DNA of 64,000 nt, taken from NCBI RefSeq assembly GCF_003063505.1, contig NZ_NERW01000001.1:426501-490500 (forward strand), read 5' to 3'. This document shows positions 16,500 through 25,531 of the stretch, piece after piece (positions within the stretch are counted from its first letter, which is position 1; every line of letters begins with the position of its first letter). This DNA comes from Limnohabitans sp. T6-20 (GTDB lineage: Bacteria > Pseudomonadota > Gammaproteobacteria > Burkholderiales > Burkholderiaceae_C). A program made the translations under genes and the position numbers. The notes under the pieces were generated by a model. The model worked only from the letters and a program-made list of their open reading frames with translations, did not search any database and was not told where the DNA came from.

Positions 16500-16529
16500 A
16501 ATTTTTTCGGCCTAAGGGCCGGAAAAATT
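16500..16529. terminator. Hairpin between DUF1302 and RND genes
   Basis: A CGGCC/GGCCG core with a TAAG loop is flanked by T-rich and A-rich arms that extend the stem to about 12 bp. It lies in the 63-bp gap before the RND gene. It may attenuate transcription into the RND part of the cluster or stabilise the upstream mRNA. Confidence 0.5.
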
Positions 16530-16549
16530 TCTTCCCACTTACTTGAAAT

Positions 16550-18955
16550 GTGAACCGGCCTTTGGCGCGGTGGAATGCGAACGTGACAACACAAACAAGC
16601 TTGATGCAAAGACTGGAAGATTTCTTCTTCCACTTCAGAAAGACCATCCTTGCTGCGCTGGCCGTTTTCACGGTGTTGATGGGTGTGTTGGCTTCACAGC
16701 TGCACATGACAGCCGGTTTTGACAAGCAGCTGCCGCTGGGTCACGAATACACCGACACCTTCTTTCAATACCGCGATCAACTGTTCGGTTCAAACCGCAT
16801 CATGGTCGCGGTGAGGTCAACCCAAAAAGACATCTGGGACGCAGCTTCGCTGAAAAAGCTGCACGAGGCCACACAAGCCTTGATGAATTTGCCCGGCATC
16901 GACAAACGCTCGGTTCAATCGCTGTGGACACCCAACACCCGGGTCTATGAATTGACAGAAGAAGGGTTTGAAGCCGAAGACGTCATTGACGGCAATGTGA
17001 CACCCGACCGGCTGGATGCGGCACAAATTAACCGGATCAAAGCAAGGGTTGTCCGTGGGGGATATATCGGCAACCTGGTGGCCAACGACGGCACGGCCGC
17101 CATGATTGTCGCGGACCTGCTTGAAGAAGATCCACAAACGAAGCAAAAGCTCGACTATCTGAAACTGGCGCATCAAATCGAACAAGAAGTTCGCGTGCCA
17201 CTGCAAACGCCTGAACATGCCATCCACATCGTTGGGTTTGCCAAACAAATTGGGGACATCGCCGACGGTGCCAAAGGGGTCCTGGTCTTTTTTGCATTGG
17301 CCATTGTGCTGACGGCCCTGTCGGTTTACTGGTACTGCCGATCAGTTTCATTGACGCTGTTGGCCCTGGGCTGTTCGATGGTCTCCGTGATCTGGCAGTT
17401 TGGCACCCTGCGTCTGCTGGGCTTCGGGCTCGACCCCCTGGCCATTCTGGTGCCCTTCCTGGTCTTTGCCATCGGTGTGTCCCACGGCATCCAGCAAATC
17501 AATGCCATTGCCAAGGCCTTGGCGTCTGGCGCCCATCCGATGGCGGCGGCCAAAGCCAGTTTCACGGGCCTGTTCATACCCGGAAGCTTGGCTCTTGTGA
17601 CCGCTTTTGTGGGCTTCATCACCTTGATCATCATCCCCATCCCGATGATCAGGGAGTTGTCGATTGCCGCGTCGATTGGGGTCGGCTACAAAATCGTGAC
17701 CAATCTGATCATGCTGCCTTTGGTGGCTTCTTACATCCAATTCCCAAGCACCTACGCTCAGCAACAGGAGGCACTGCAAAATCAGCGCAGCCGTCTCGTT
17801 GAAAAACTCGGCTGGATGGCCGAACTGCGCAACGTGCGCTATGTGATGGCTTTGACAGCGGTGCTCTTTGGCGTGGCCGTTTGGCAAAGTCAGGGCCGAC
17901 ACATCGGTGCCTTGCAAGCAGGTGCCCCGGAATTGCGCAGCGAGTCGAGATACAACCAAGACATCGATGCGATTGTTCAACGCTTTGACCTCGGCATGGA
18001 AGTGTTGACGGTGGTTTTTGAAACACCCGCCGATTCCTGCAATCAATACGAGGTCGTGAACTACATCGACCAATTCACGCAGCACATCTCGCAGGTACCC
18101 GGCGTGCTGACGGTCTCATCCATCTCGAGCTTGGCCAAGTTTGCCAACGCCGGCCTGAACGAAGGGCACCCCAAAATGACCGCCCTGCCCAGGGACAGCC
18201 AGGCCTTGCAAATCGCAGTGGGCTACTTGCCTGAAGCCGGGGGCTTGTTCAACCGGGCATGCACCATGATGGCGGCCAACATCTATCTGAGCGACCACAA
18301 GGCCACCACCATCCAAACCGTGATTGAAGCGGTCAAACGCTTCCGCACAGATTTCGATGGCCAAGACCAAGGTGTCAAGCTTCGACTGGCCTCGGGCAAT
18401 GTGGGCTTGATTGCAGCCATCAATGAAGAGGTTGAGCAGCGCGAAATTGCCATGATGATGTACGTTTATGCCGCCATCGTGGGTCTGGTTCTTCTGGCCT
18501 ACAGGGACTGGCGCGCCATGCTGGCCTGTTGCCTGCCTCTGACCTTGGCCACATTCCTCGGGTACTGGTTCATGAAGTCCCTCGATATCGGCCTCACCGT
18601 GGCAACCCTGCCCGTAATGGTTCTGGCAACAGGCATTGGCGTGGACTACGCCTTCTACATCTACAACCGATTGCTGGCCCATTTGGTGGCAGGTGCCAAC
18701 ATGAAGTCCGCGATTCAGGGCGCGCTGCGCGAAGTGGGCATTGCGACCATTTTCACCGCCATCACCTTGTCCGTGGGCGTGGCCACATGGTCGTTCTCTG
18801 ACCTCAAATTCCAGGCAGACATGGGCATCTTGCTGACCTTCATGTTCATGATCAACATGATCATGGCCATCACCGTACTGCCCGCTTTTGCTGTCGCACT
18901 CGATGCACTTTTCCCACGCACGAAGCCGATCAAAGCCACGGCCCTTGCCCATTGA
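16550..18955 (+). CDS. RND-superfamily (MMPL) transporter
   Basis: About 801 residues with the MMPL/HAE2-like RND layout. TM1 is at about residues 35-55, followed by a large periplasmic loop, and a block of helices from about 245 to 400 includes FALAIVLTALSVYWYC. A second periplasmic loop and a second helix block (MMMYVYAAIVGLVLLAY to the end) follow. The GIGVDYAFYIYNRL motif is the usual RND helix with a charged residue. The start is uncertain. GTG at 16550 is the first possible codon after an in-frame stop but has no good ribosome site, and ATG at 16604 is also possible. It is positioned after DUF1302 and before a YCF48-like protein. Export or retrieval of a lipid-like compound is inferred. 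Confidence 0.88.
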   Translation: MNRPLARWNANVTTQTSLMQRLEDFFFHFRKTILAALAVFTVLMGVLASQLHMTAGFDKQLPLGHEYTDTFFQYRDQLFGSNRIMVAVRSTQKDIWDAASLKKLHEATQALMNLPGIDKRSVQSLWTPNTRVYELTEEGFEAEDVIDGNVTPDRLDAAQINRIKARVVRGGYIGNLVANDGTAAMIVADLLEEDPQTKQKLDYLKLAHQIEQEVRVPLQTPEHAIHIVGFAKQIGDIADGAKGVLVFFALAIVLTALSVYWYCRSVSLTLLALGCSMVSVIWQFGTLRLLGFGLDPLAILVPFLVFAIGVSHGIQQINAIAKALASGAHPMAAAKASFTGLFIPGSLALVTAFVGFITLIIIPIPMIRELSIAASIGVGYKIVTNLIMLPLVASYIQFPSTYAQQQEALQNQRSRLVEKLGWMAELRNVRYVMALTAVLFGVAVWQSQGRHIGALQAGAPELRSESRYNQDIDAIVQRFDLGMEVLTVVFETPADSCNQYEVVNYIDQFTQHISQVPGVLTVSSISSLAKFANAGLNEGHPKMTALPRDSQALQIAVGYLPEAGGLFNRACTMMAANIYLSDHKATTIQTVIEAVKRFRTDFDGQDQGVKLRLASGNVGLIAAINEEVEQREIAMMMYVYAAIVGLVLLAYRDWRAMLACCLPLTLATFLGYWFMKSLDIGLTVATLPVMVLATGIGVDYAFYIYNRLLAHLVAGANMKSAIQGALREVGIATIFTAITLSVGVATWSFSDLKFQADMGILLTFMFMINMIMAITVLPAFAVALDALFPRTKPIKATALAH

Positions 18956-18965
18956 AAGCCTATCC

Positions 18966-19940
18966 ATGAAACATCCACTCGCAATGCTTGGCCTGTGGCT
19001 GGCCATCGCCTCATCCGCTTTCAGCGCACAAGGGCAGAACACACCCTTGAAAGAAGATGCACAACGCCGATGGACCCACGCCCCCTCAAAGGTGGATCCG
19101 ATGCGCGGGGTGTTTTTTGCCGCCACCCAGGCTGGCCAACGCATCGTGGCCGTGGGTGATCATGGGCTGGTGGTTTTGTCAGAGGATGGCAAAACATTCA
19201 AGCAAGCTCAAAAAGTACCCACCCGATCACCCTTGACCTCGGTGCATTTCCACGATGCCAAGCAAGGGTGGATCGCCGGACACGATGGCACCATCCTGGG
19301 CACACGCGATGGCGGCGAGCATTGGGACATCTTGCGACAAGAGCGCGGTAAAGACGAGGTTTTGCTGTCCATCTGGTTTGCTGACGCACAACACGGCTTT
19401 GCTGTGGGGCAATTCGGTCTTGCACTCGAAACCCAAGATGGCGGCAAAACCTGGGAAAGACGAACCCTCTCCACACAAACGCATGCGGCTGAAAAACATT
19501 TGATCCATCTGTTTCCCGGACGCCAAGGCATGCTGTTCATCGCTGCAGAGTCGGGCACCATTTTCCGATCTGCCGATTCAGGCAAAACCTGGCAAGCCAT
19601 TCAAACCGCGAACAAAGGCTCTTTCTGGACCGGCAAGGCCTTGAGTGATGGCAGTCTGCTGGCAGCGGGCATGCGCGGCCATGTCTACCGCAGCCAAGAC
19701 CAGGGCTTGAGCTGGACTGCCGCTGTCAGTGGCACGCAGCAATCCCTGACCGCCATCCATGAGCGCCAGGACGCCAGTGTGCTGATCACTGGCACAGGCG
19801 GCGTGCTGTTGCAGCGCGCAGGGGTTCATCAAGACTTCAAGCTTCAAACCCGGGGGGACAACGCCAGCCTGACCGGCGTTGTGAGCCACGCCTCTGGCGA
19901 CGTCTTTGTCTCGACTGCAGGCATTTTGCGCAACGATTGA
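18966..19940 (+). CDS. YCF48/BNR-repeat beta-propeller protein
   Basis: A 324-residue exported protein with a signal peptide (LGLWLAIASSAFSAQ) and repeated BNR/Asp-box units such as GTRDGGEHWD, ETQDGGKTWE, RSADSGKTWQ and RSQDQGLSWT. It resembles the photosystem II assembly factor YCF48/HCF136 family. That fold often accompanies RND transporters in non-photosynthetic bacteria. The ATG at 18966 is used, because the longer frame starts within the RND gene. It lies 10 bp after the RND gene, indicating co-transcription. It probably assists assembly of, or binds to, the RND exporter in the periplasm. Confidence 0.87.
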   Translation: MKHPLAMLGLWLAIASSAFSAQGQNTPLKEDAQRRWTHAPSKVDPMRGVFFAATQAGQRIVAVGDHGLVVLSEDGKTFKQAQKVPTRSPLTSVHFHDAKQGWIAGHDGTILGTRDGGEHWDILRQERGKDEVLLSIWFADAQHGFAVGQFGLALETQDGGKTWERRTLSTQTHAAEKHLIHLFPGRQGMLFIAAESGTIFRSADSGKTWQAIQTANKGSFWTGKALSDGSLLAAGMRGHVYRSQDQGLSWTAAVSGTQQSLTAIHERQDASVLITGTGGVLLQRAGVHQDFKLQTRGDNASLTGVVSHASGDVFVSTAGILRND

Positions 19941-19979
19941 ACAACCCAGCCCCCCCTTCCAACACACCGAACAACGCCC

Positions 19980-21440
19980 ATGACCGAAGCCACACCCGCA
20001 TCCGATTCACAAACCCTGTCCATTGAGCGCATCCAAGCTGTTTTTCAGGCACAAAAATCGGCCTTTGACAAAGCCCCTTACCCCAGCGCACTCCAACGAC
20101 GCCAACAACTCAAGGCCATCAAGAAACAAATCAGCCGCTACCAGGATGTGCTCGCGCACGCGATGCATCAAGATTTTGGATGCCGATCGCATGCCGAATC
20201 CAAGATGCTGGATTTGCTGGGTTCCACGTTGGAGGCCAATCACGCCATCTCGCACGTCAAGCGCTGGATGCAACCCAGTCGCCGCGGCACAGAGTTGCTT
20301 TTCCTCACCAACAAACTGGAAGTGCGCTACCAACCCAAAGGGGTGGTTGGCGTCATCGTGCCGTGGAATTTCCCTGTTTACCTCGCTCTGGGGCCCTTGA
20401 TTGCAGCCATCGCTGCGGGCAACAGGGTGATGGTCAAAATGCCTGAAATCACACCCCACACCAACGCGGCCCTGAAAAAAATGCTCGCCGAGATCTTCTC
20501 GGAAGAAGAGGTCTTTTTGATCGGGGAAGAACTGCGCTCGCCAGGCGACTTCACCGCCTTGCCCTTTCACCACCTGATCTTCACGGGCTCACCTGCAGTG
20601 GGCAAAATCGTGATGCGCCAGGCGGCCGACAACTTGACGCCCGTGACACTGGAACTCGGTGGCAAATCGCCTGCCGTGGTGAGCCGCCACTACCCCATCG
20701 CCGATGCTGCCAAACGCATCACCCATGGTAAAGCCACCAATGCCGGGCAGATCTGTGTCTCGCCCGATTACGCCCTGGTGCCGCACGAGAGCATGGGGGC
20801 ATTTGTCGAAGCCGTGCAGGCCAGCTATACCCAACTGTTCAAAGGCTCTGTTCGGGACAACCACGACTACACCTGGATCATCAACGATCGACATGTCGCC
20901 CGCATCCGGGAACTTCTGGCCGATGCCGTGAGCAAAGGTGCAACCGTTGTTGCTTGCGCTGCGTATGACGCGGCCCAGGACGGCCGCAACATGCCCTTGC
21001 ACGTGGTCACAAATTGCACGGCTGACATGCGCATCATGCAAGAAGAAATTTTCGGCCCCATTTTGCCGGTGATGTCCTATGACACACCCCAAGAAGCGAT
21101 GGCTTTCATCAATGCAAGGCCACGCCCCTTGGCCTTGTATTGCTTCAGTCACAACCAGGCTGAACGTCGTCAGTTGCTGGAGCAAACCCATTCTGGCGGC
21201 GTCACCATTAACGACTGGGGGTGGCATGTGGTCAACCATGACGCCCCGTTTGGCGGTGTCGGCAATTCCGGCATGGGGACCTACCACGGCGAAGAGGGGT
21301 TTTGCGAACTCTCACACGCCAAAACTGTTTTCAAGCGGCACCGATTTTTCCCCATCGGCCTGTTTTATCCCCCTTACGGAAATTTTGTTCAGCGCCTGGC
21401 CCTTCGACTTTTTTTGGGCTCGGCCGATCCCAAGCTTTGA
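19980..21440 (+). CDS. Aldehyde dehydrogenase (coniferyl-aldehyde-dehydrogenase-like)
   Basis: A 486-residue NAD(P)-dependent ALDH. Visible motifs are VIVPWNFPVYLALGPLIAAI (cofactor loop), ELGGKSPAVV with the catalytic Glu, and NAGQICVSPDYALVP with the catalytic Cys. HAKTVFKRHRFFP near the C-terminus matches the short coniferyl aldehyde dehydrogenase subgroup, which acts on aryl and long-chain aldehydes. It follows the YCF48-like gene by 39 bp and precedes the GMC small subunit. Oxidation of the aldehyde formed by the GMC enzyme to an acid is the obvious cluster role. Confidence 0.9.
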   Translation: MTEATPASDSQTLSIERIQAVFQAQKSAFDKAPYPSALQRRQQLKAIKKQISRYQDVLAHAMHQDFGCRSHAESKMLDLLGSTLEANHAISHVKRWMQPSRRGTELLFLTNKLEVRYQPKGVVGVIVPWNFPVYLALGPLIAAIAAGNRVMVKMPEITPHTNAALKKMLAEIFSEEEVFLIGEELRSPGDFTALPFHHLIFTGSPAVGKIVMRQAADNLTPVTLELGGKSPAVVSRHYPIADAAKRITHGKATNAGQICVSPDYALVPHESMGAFVEAVQASYTQLFKGSVRDNHDYTWIINDRHVARIRELLADAVSKGATVVACAAYDAAQDGRNMPLHVVTNCTADMRIMQEEIFGPILPVMSYDTPQEAMAFINARPRPLALYCFSHNQAERRQLLEQTHSGGVTINDWGWHVVNHDAPFGGVGNSGMGTYHGEEGFCELSHAKTVFKRHRFFPIGLFYPPYGNFVQRLALRLFLGSADPKL

Positions 21441-21483
21441 ACCGCCGAGCTGATCTTTCCACCAATCAACCACTCCTAACGCC

Positions 21484-22089
21484 ATGAAACATTCACCACT
21501 TTTTACAAAACGGCGCTTTCTTAAATTTTCGCTGCTGGGCGTTGCAGGTGCGGCCACCCTGGTGGCAGGTGCCGGCGCGTACATCACGCAGACCAACAGC
21601 TACCGACAACGCTACGGCAAATTGCTGGTCGTGGATGGCCATCTGGCAGACATTGCCCACACACTGGCCGAAGCTTGTGTGCCTGCCCGGCCGGGCTTTC
21701 CAGATATCGAGCAAGCCGAAGTGGTTAAACGGCTAGATGAAGAGTTGTTTTTTGTGAGCGACAACATCAGCAGCGATCTCAAAGCCGCCTTTTACCTGCT
21801 CGAGATGTTTCCGCTGGCCTATGGATATATGTCCCGCTTTTCACGGCTGAGGGTTGAGGAGCGAAAACAAGTGCTCACTGCAGCATCCGACACCCAGGAC
21901 GACACGCTGCGCGCAGTGATTGCCAACCTGTCGGCCATGATGCGTTGGTACTACTACGGTCATCCGTCCACCTGGAAAGTGATTGGCTATGACGGCCCCT
22001 TCGCCAACCTTCCAGAAAAACACAGCGAACAACGCGTTCTATATGCCAAGTTGGTGAGCTCTTCCACAACCCCGATACAAGGTCAATGA
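21484..22089 (+). CDS. Tat-signal small subunit (gluconate 2-dehydrogenase subunit 3-like)
   Basis: A 201-residue protein beginning with a twin-arginine-type signal (TKRRFLKFSLLGVAGAATLVAGAG). The short helical body resembles the gamma subunit of gluconate 2-dehydrogenase and FAD-glucose dehydrogenases. It overlaps the GMC oxidoreductase gene by 4 bp (ATGA), so the two are translationally coupled. In the known complexes the small subunit carries the Tat signal and brings the signal-less flavoprotein to the periplasm. No cytochrome c subunit gene is present, so the electron acceptor is unknown. Confidence 0.75.
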   Translation: MKHSPLFTKRRFLKFSLLGVAGAATLVAGAGAYITQTNSYRQRYGKLLVVDGHLADIAHTLAEACVPARPGFPDIEQAEVVKRLDEELFFVSDNISSDLKAAFYLLEMFPLAYGYMSRFSRLRVEERKQVLTAASDTQDDTLRAVIANLSAMMRWYYYGHPSTWKVIGYDGPFANLPEKHSEQRVLYAKLVSSSTTPIQGQ

Positions 22090-23678
22090 ACATGAATAAC
22101 AAGGTTTTTGAGTACACAGACTACCCACAAATTTCGGAAATTGTTGCCGATGTCTGCATCATCGGATCTGGATGCGGTGGCGCAACCGTGGCGCACCGAC
22201 TGGCTGAAGCCGGTGTGGATGTGGTCATACTTGAAAAGGGTGGCTATTACCCAGCCTCCACTTTTGACAACCGTGAATTGAACCAAGCTGGCAAAGTCGA
22301 TGCCGAACGGGACCTGTCTACCGACACCAATGGATCGACCATGCTGACTTACGGTGAGCTGGTCGGCGGAACCTCTGTCCACTATTGGGCCGACAGTTAC
22401 AGAACACCGGATGATCGCCTTGAATTGTGGCGCTCCCAATATGGCATCACAGGTCACGATGCAGAAAAACTGAAACCCATTTTTGATGACATCGAACGGC
22501 GTCATCACATTCAGGAGGCTGAACCTTTCAGATACAACCGCATGAACCAGTTGTTCAAAGAAGCTGTTGATGCCCTGGGGTGGGAAAGTGCCCCCATCAA
22601 GCAAGCCAGAAAAGGTTGCGCAGGCTCGGGACATTGCATGCAGGGTTGCGCCATCGACGCCAAGCAAAGCCAATTGGTCACCAACATTCCCTCCTCCATG
22701 GCTTTGGGCGCTCGTGTTTTTGCAGACCTGAAGGCCGATGACTTTGTATTTGATGGAAAACGCGTGACACAACTCCAGGCCAGTGTCATCGATCGGGCGC
22801 GTAACAGACCCAGTGGCAAAAAAATCACCGTCAAGGCCAAGCACTTTGTGGTCGCTGCTGGCGGTTTCAACTCCCCCGCCTTCTTGCTGAATCAGCCACG
22901 TTTGCGCGATTCTCTGCCCGCATTGGGCAAGCATTTCGGCATGAACCCATGTACCTACGCACATGGCCTTTATGACGAGCCCATCATCTTGTGGCGCAAT
23001 ATTCCTGCAGCGTATGGTGTTGAAGGATTCCGAAAGGCCCGTTATGACGCCAAGGGCAATTACATAGAAGGCGGCTACCTGCTGGTACCCGATCAGATTC
23101 AGCCTGGCTTAATGGCTTACACCATTCCTGGATTCGACGACGGTGCTGCAGAGTGGATGGAGAAACTGCCCAACGTCGGCGGTGCCATCGGTTGGTTGGA
23201 TGACCACCCTGATGAACTGGGCGAAATGACGGTGGATGGCCATGGCGTTCGTCAAATTCACTACCCCTATGGACCCACAACCCAAAAGATGTTGCGCGAT
23301 CTGATGAAAAAAGCAGCCATCGTGAATTTCAAGGCAGGCGCACGAAAAGTCATGCTGGGTGATTTGAAGCGAACCACCCTCTCCTCTGTTGCAGAGTTGG
23401 ACCGCATTGATGCCATCGAAATCAAACCCGGCAGCTTGACTCTGGTCGCGCCTCATCCGTTTGGCGGTTGCCGAATGGGCACAGACCCGAAAACCTCAGT
23501 GACCGATTCCAGTCACAGGGTTCATGGTGTTGACAACCTGTTTGTTGCGGACCCTTCCGTTTTCCCAACAGGCCCGTCGGTTGACCCCAGCGTGACGATC
23601 ATGGCATTCAGCTACATCGCAGCAGAGCACATCGCCAACGCCATGGGGAAAAAGACTGCGCCTCTTCAAAACGGGTAA
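22086..23678 (+). CDS. GMC-family FAD oxidoreductase
   Basis: A 530-residue glucose-methanol-choline oxidoreductase. The FAD dinucleotide motif is VCIIGSGCGGATVAHRLAE, followed by VVILEKGG. The family C-terminal signatures HPFGGCRMGTD and VADPSVFPTGPSVDPSVTI are intact and include the catalytic His and the FAD-binding Asp/Pro segment. A Cys-rich stretch (KGCAGSGHCMQGCAID) also appears, as in membrane-linked GMC dehydrogenases. It has no signal peptide of its own. It starts at 22086 overlapping the small subunit stop, and an internal ATG at 22092 is a possible alternative. It probably oxidises an alcohol to the aldehyde handled by the ALDH two genes upstream. Confidence 0.92.
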   Translation: MNMNNKVFEYTDYPQISEIVADVCIIGSGCGGATVAHRLAEAGVDVVILEKGGYYPASTFDNRELNQAGKVDAERDLSTDTNGSTMLTYGELVGGTSVHYWADSYRTPDDRLELWRSQYGITGHDAEKLKPIFDDIERRHHIQEAEPFRYNRMNQLFKEAVDALGWESAPIKQARKGCAGSGHCMQGCAIDAKQSQLVTNIPSSMALGARVFADLKADDFVFDGKRVTQLQASVIDRARNRPSGKKITVKAKHFVVAAGGFNSPAFLLNQPRLRDSLPALGKHFGMNPCTYAHGLYDEPIILWRNIPAAYGVEGFRKARYDAKGNYIEGGYLLVPDQIQPGLMAYTIPGFDDGAAEWMEKLPNVGGAIGWLDDHPDELGEMTVDGHGVRQIHYPYGPTTQKMLRDLMKKAAIVNFKAGARKVMLGDLKRTTLSSVAELDRIDAIEIKPGSLTLVAPHPFGGCRMGTDPKTSVTDSSHRVHGVDNLFVADPSVFPTGPSVDPSVTIMAFSYIAAEHIANAMGKKTAPLQNG

Positions 23679-23801
23679 TTCCGTCATGCGCTTGCATCTG
23701 GGCACCTAAGCCAGGTGCGAAAGCCATTAACATCGAACCTCATCAGCGTGTCTTTTCTCGACGCTGTTGTGATAACTATTTGAAAATCTGGAGACCCCGC
23801 C

Positions 23802-25424
23802 ATGCCCCAACCCGGCCTCATGATGAACCGCCCCCTGCTCATTTCGGGCATCCTCGAACACGGCGCTGCGCAGTTCGGTGACCAAGAAATCGTCTCGCGC
23901 GAGACGCACGGCCCGCTGCACCGCTACACCTACGCTGACGCGGCCAAACGCGCACGCCAGCTGGCCAACGCTTTGGCACACATGGGCCTCAAAGCAGGCA
24001 GCGCGGTCGGCTCGATCGCCTGGAACAACCACCGCCACCTGGAGGCGTACTACGCCGTCTCGGGCAGCGGCATGGTCATGCACACCTGCAACCCGCGCCT
24101 GCACCCGCAGCAGCTGATTTATGTGATCAACCACGCCGAAGACGAAGTGGTGCTGTTTGACGCCACCTTCGCGCCGCTGGTCAAAGGCATTGCCGCGCAT
24201 TGCCCCAAGGTTCGCGCATGGGTCTGCTTGGCCGACGCGGCCAACACGCCCGCCATTGAGGGCGTGGCCAACGTGATGAATTACGAAGGCCTGATCACCG
24301 GGCACAGTGACAGCTTCAACTGGCCCGAGCTGGACGAGCAAACCGGCGCGGCGCTTTGCTACACCTCGGGCACCACGGGCAACCCCAAGGGCGTGCTGTA
24401 CACACAACGCGCCATCGTGATGAACGCCACCACCGCTTGCATGCCCGATGTGCTGGGCCTGTCCACGCAAGAAACCATCTTGCCCGTGGTGCCCATGTTC
24501 CACATCAACGCCTGGTGCATTCCCTACGCCGCGCTGGTAGCGGGCACCAAGCTGGTCTTGCCCGGCCCCAAGCTCGACGGCCCCAGCCTGTTTGAGTTGA
24601 TGGACGCCGAGCAGGTCACCATCAGTGCGGGCGTGCCCACCATCTGGATGGGCTTGATCCAGCACGTGGAGCAAAACAATTTGCGCTTTGCCCATATGAA
24701 ACGCACCTGCGTGGGCGGCTCGGCCATGCCCATGGCCCTGATCGCCAAGTTCATGGACAACTATGGCGTGGAAGTGCGCCACGGCTGGGGCATGACAGAA
24801 ACCACAGCTGTCGCCACCATGAGCAACCTGAGCCGCGCTGACCGCCTCAAGCCCGCTGCCGAGCAACACGCCATCGTGGCCAAGCAGGGCAAAACCGTCT
24901 CAGGCATCGAGATCAAGATCGTGGATGAAAACGGCGCGACCCTGCCCCGCGACGGCACCTCCCAAGGCGAGCTGATGGTGCGCGGCCAGTGGATCGTGGA
25001 GCGCTATTACAAGGCTGAGAAAACCGCGCTGGTGGACGGCTGGTTCCCCACAGGCGACATCGCCACCATCGACGCGCACGGCACCATGCAAATCCGCGAC
25101 CGCACCAAGGACGTGATCAAAACCGGTGGCGAGTGGATCAGCTCGATTGACTTGGAAAACGCCGCCATCGGCCACCCCGCTGTGGGCATGGCCGCCGTGA
25201 TCGGCGTCAAGCACCCCAAGTGGGACGAGCGCCCGCTGCTGTTCATCGTGCGCAAGCCGGGCCAGTCGCTTGAGAAGCAGGAAATCCTGGATTTCTTGAC
25301 GACCCAAGTGGCCAAGTGGTGGGTGCCCGACGATGTGGTCTTCCTCGAATCGCTGCCCGTGGGCGGCACCGGCAAGGTTCAAAAGAACGACCTGCGCAAG
25401 GAATACGGCGGCGTGTTCAGCTGA
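23802..25424 (+). CDS. Acyl-CoA ligase, DmdB/medium-chain type
   Basis: A 540-residue ANL-superfamily acyl-CoA synthetase. The N-terminal NRPLLISGILEHGAAQFGDQEIVSR matches the 3-(methylthio)propionyl-CoA ligase (DmdB) and medium-chain ligase group. The P-loop is YTSGTTGNPKG. HGWGMTET, PTGDIATID and the RTKDVIKTGGEWISS hinge follow, and the A10 Lys is in GGTGKVQKNDLR. The start at 23802 may be replaced by an ATG seven codons in (23823). It lies 123 bp after the GMC gene on the same strand, so it may extend that cluster by activating the acid product, or it may be independently expressed. Substrate chain length cannot be read from sequence. Confidence 0.9.
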   Translation: MPQPGLMMNRPLLISGILEHGAAQFGDQEIVSRETHGPLHRYTYADAAKRARQLANALAHMGLKAGSAVGSIAWNNHRHLEAYYAVSGSGMVMHTCNPRLHPQQLIYVINHAEDEVVLFDATFAPLVKGIAAHCPKVRAWVCLADAANTPAIEGVANVMNYEGLITGHSDSFNWPELDEQTGAALCYTSGTTGNPKGVLYTQRAIVMNATTACMPDVLGLSTQETILPVVPMFHINAWCIPYAALVAGTKLVLPGPKLDGPSLFELMDAEQVTISAGVPTIWMGLIQHVEQNNLRFAHMKRTCVGGSAMPMALIAKFMDNYGVEVRHGWGMTETTAVATMSNLSRADRLKPAAEQHAIVAKQGKTVSGIEIKIVDENGATLPRDGTSQGELMVRGQWIVERYYKAEKTALVDGWFPTGDIATIDAHGTMQIRDRTKDVIKTGGEWISSIDLENAAIGHPAVGMAAVIGVKHPKWDERPLLFIVRKPGQSLEKQEILDFLTTQVAKWWVPDDVVFLESLPVGGTGKVQKNDLRKEYGGVFS

Positions 25425-25435
25425 TCTGTTGCTCT

Positions 25436-25522
25436 GTGGGAGGCTGCCCCTGCGGCCGAATGTCGGCGCAATCGACAGCTTGTGCATTTCAACAGCATTC
25501 GCGAGCAGGGGCTCGCTCCCAC
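25436..25522. repeat. REP-like inverted pair (REPIN-type)
   Basis: Two 27-bp elements in opposite orientation, at 25436-25462 (type A) and 25496-25522 (type B). They are separated by 33 bp and lie between the convergent ligase and GST genes. Both read GTGGGAG, then a stem around a CCCCTG loop, then GAATG in their own orientation. Type A has a GGCYG/CGGCC stem and type B a GCGAG/CTCGC stem. Confidence 0.8.
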
Positions 25523-25531
25523 CTGAATCCA

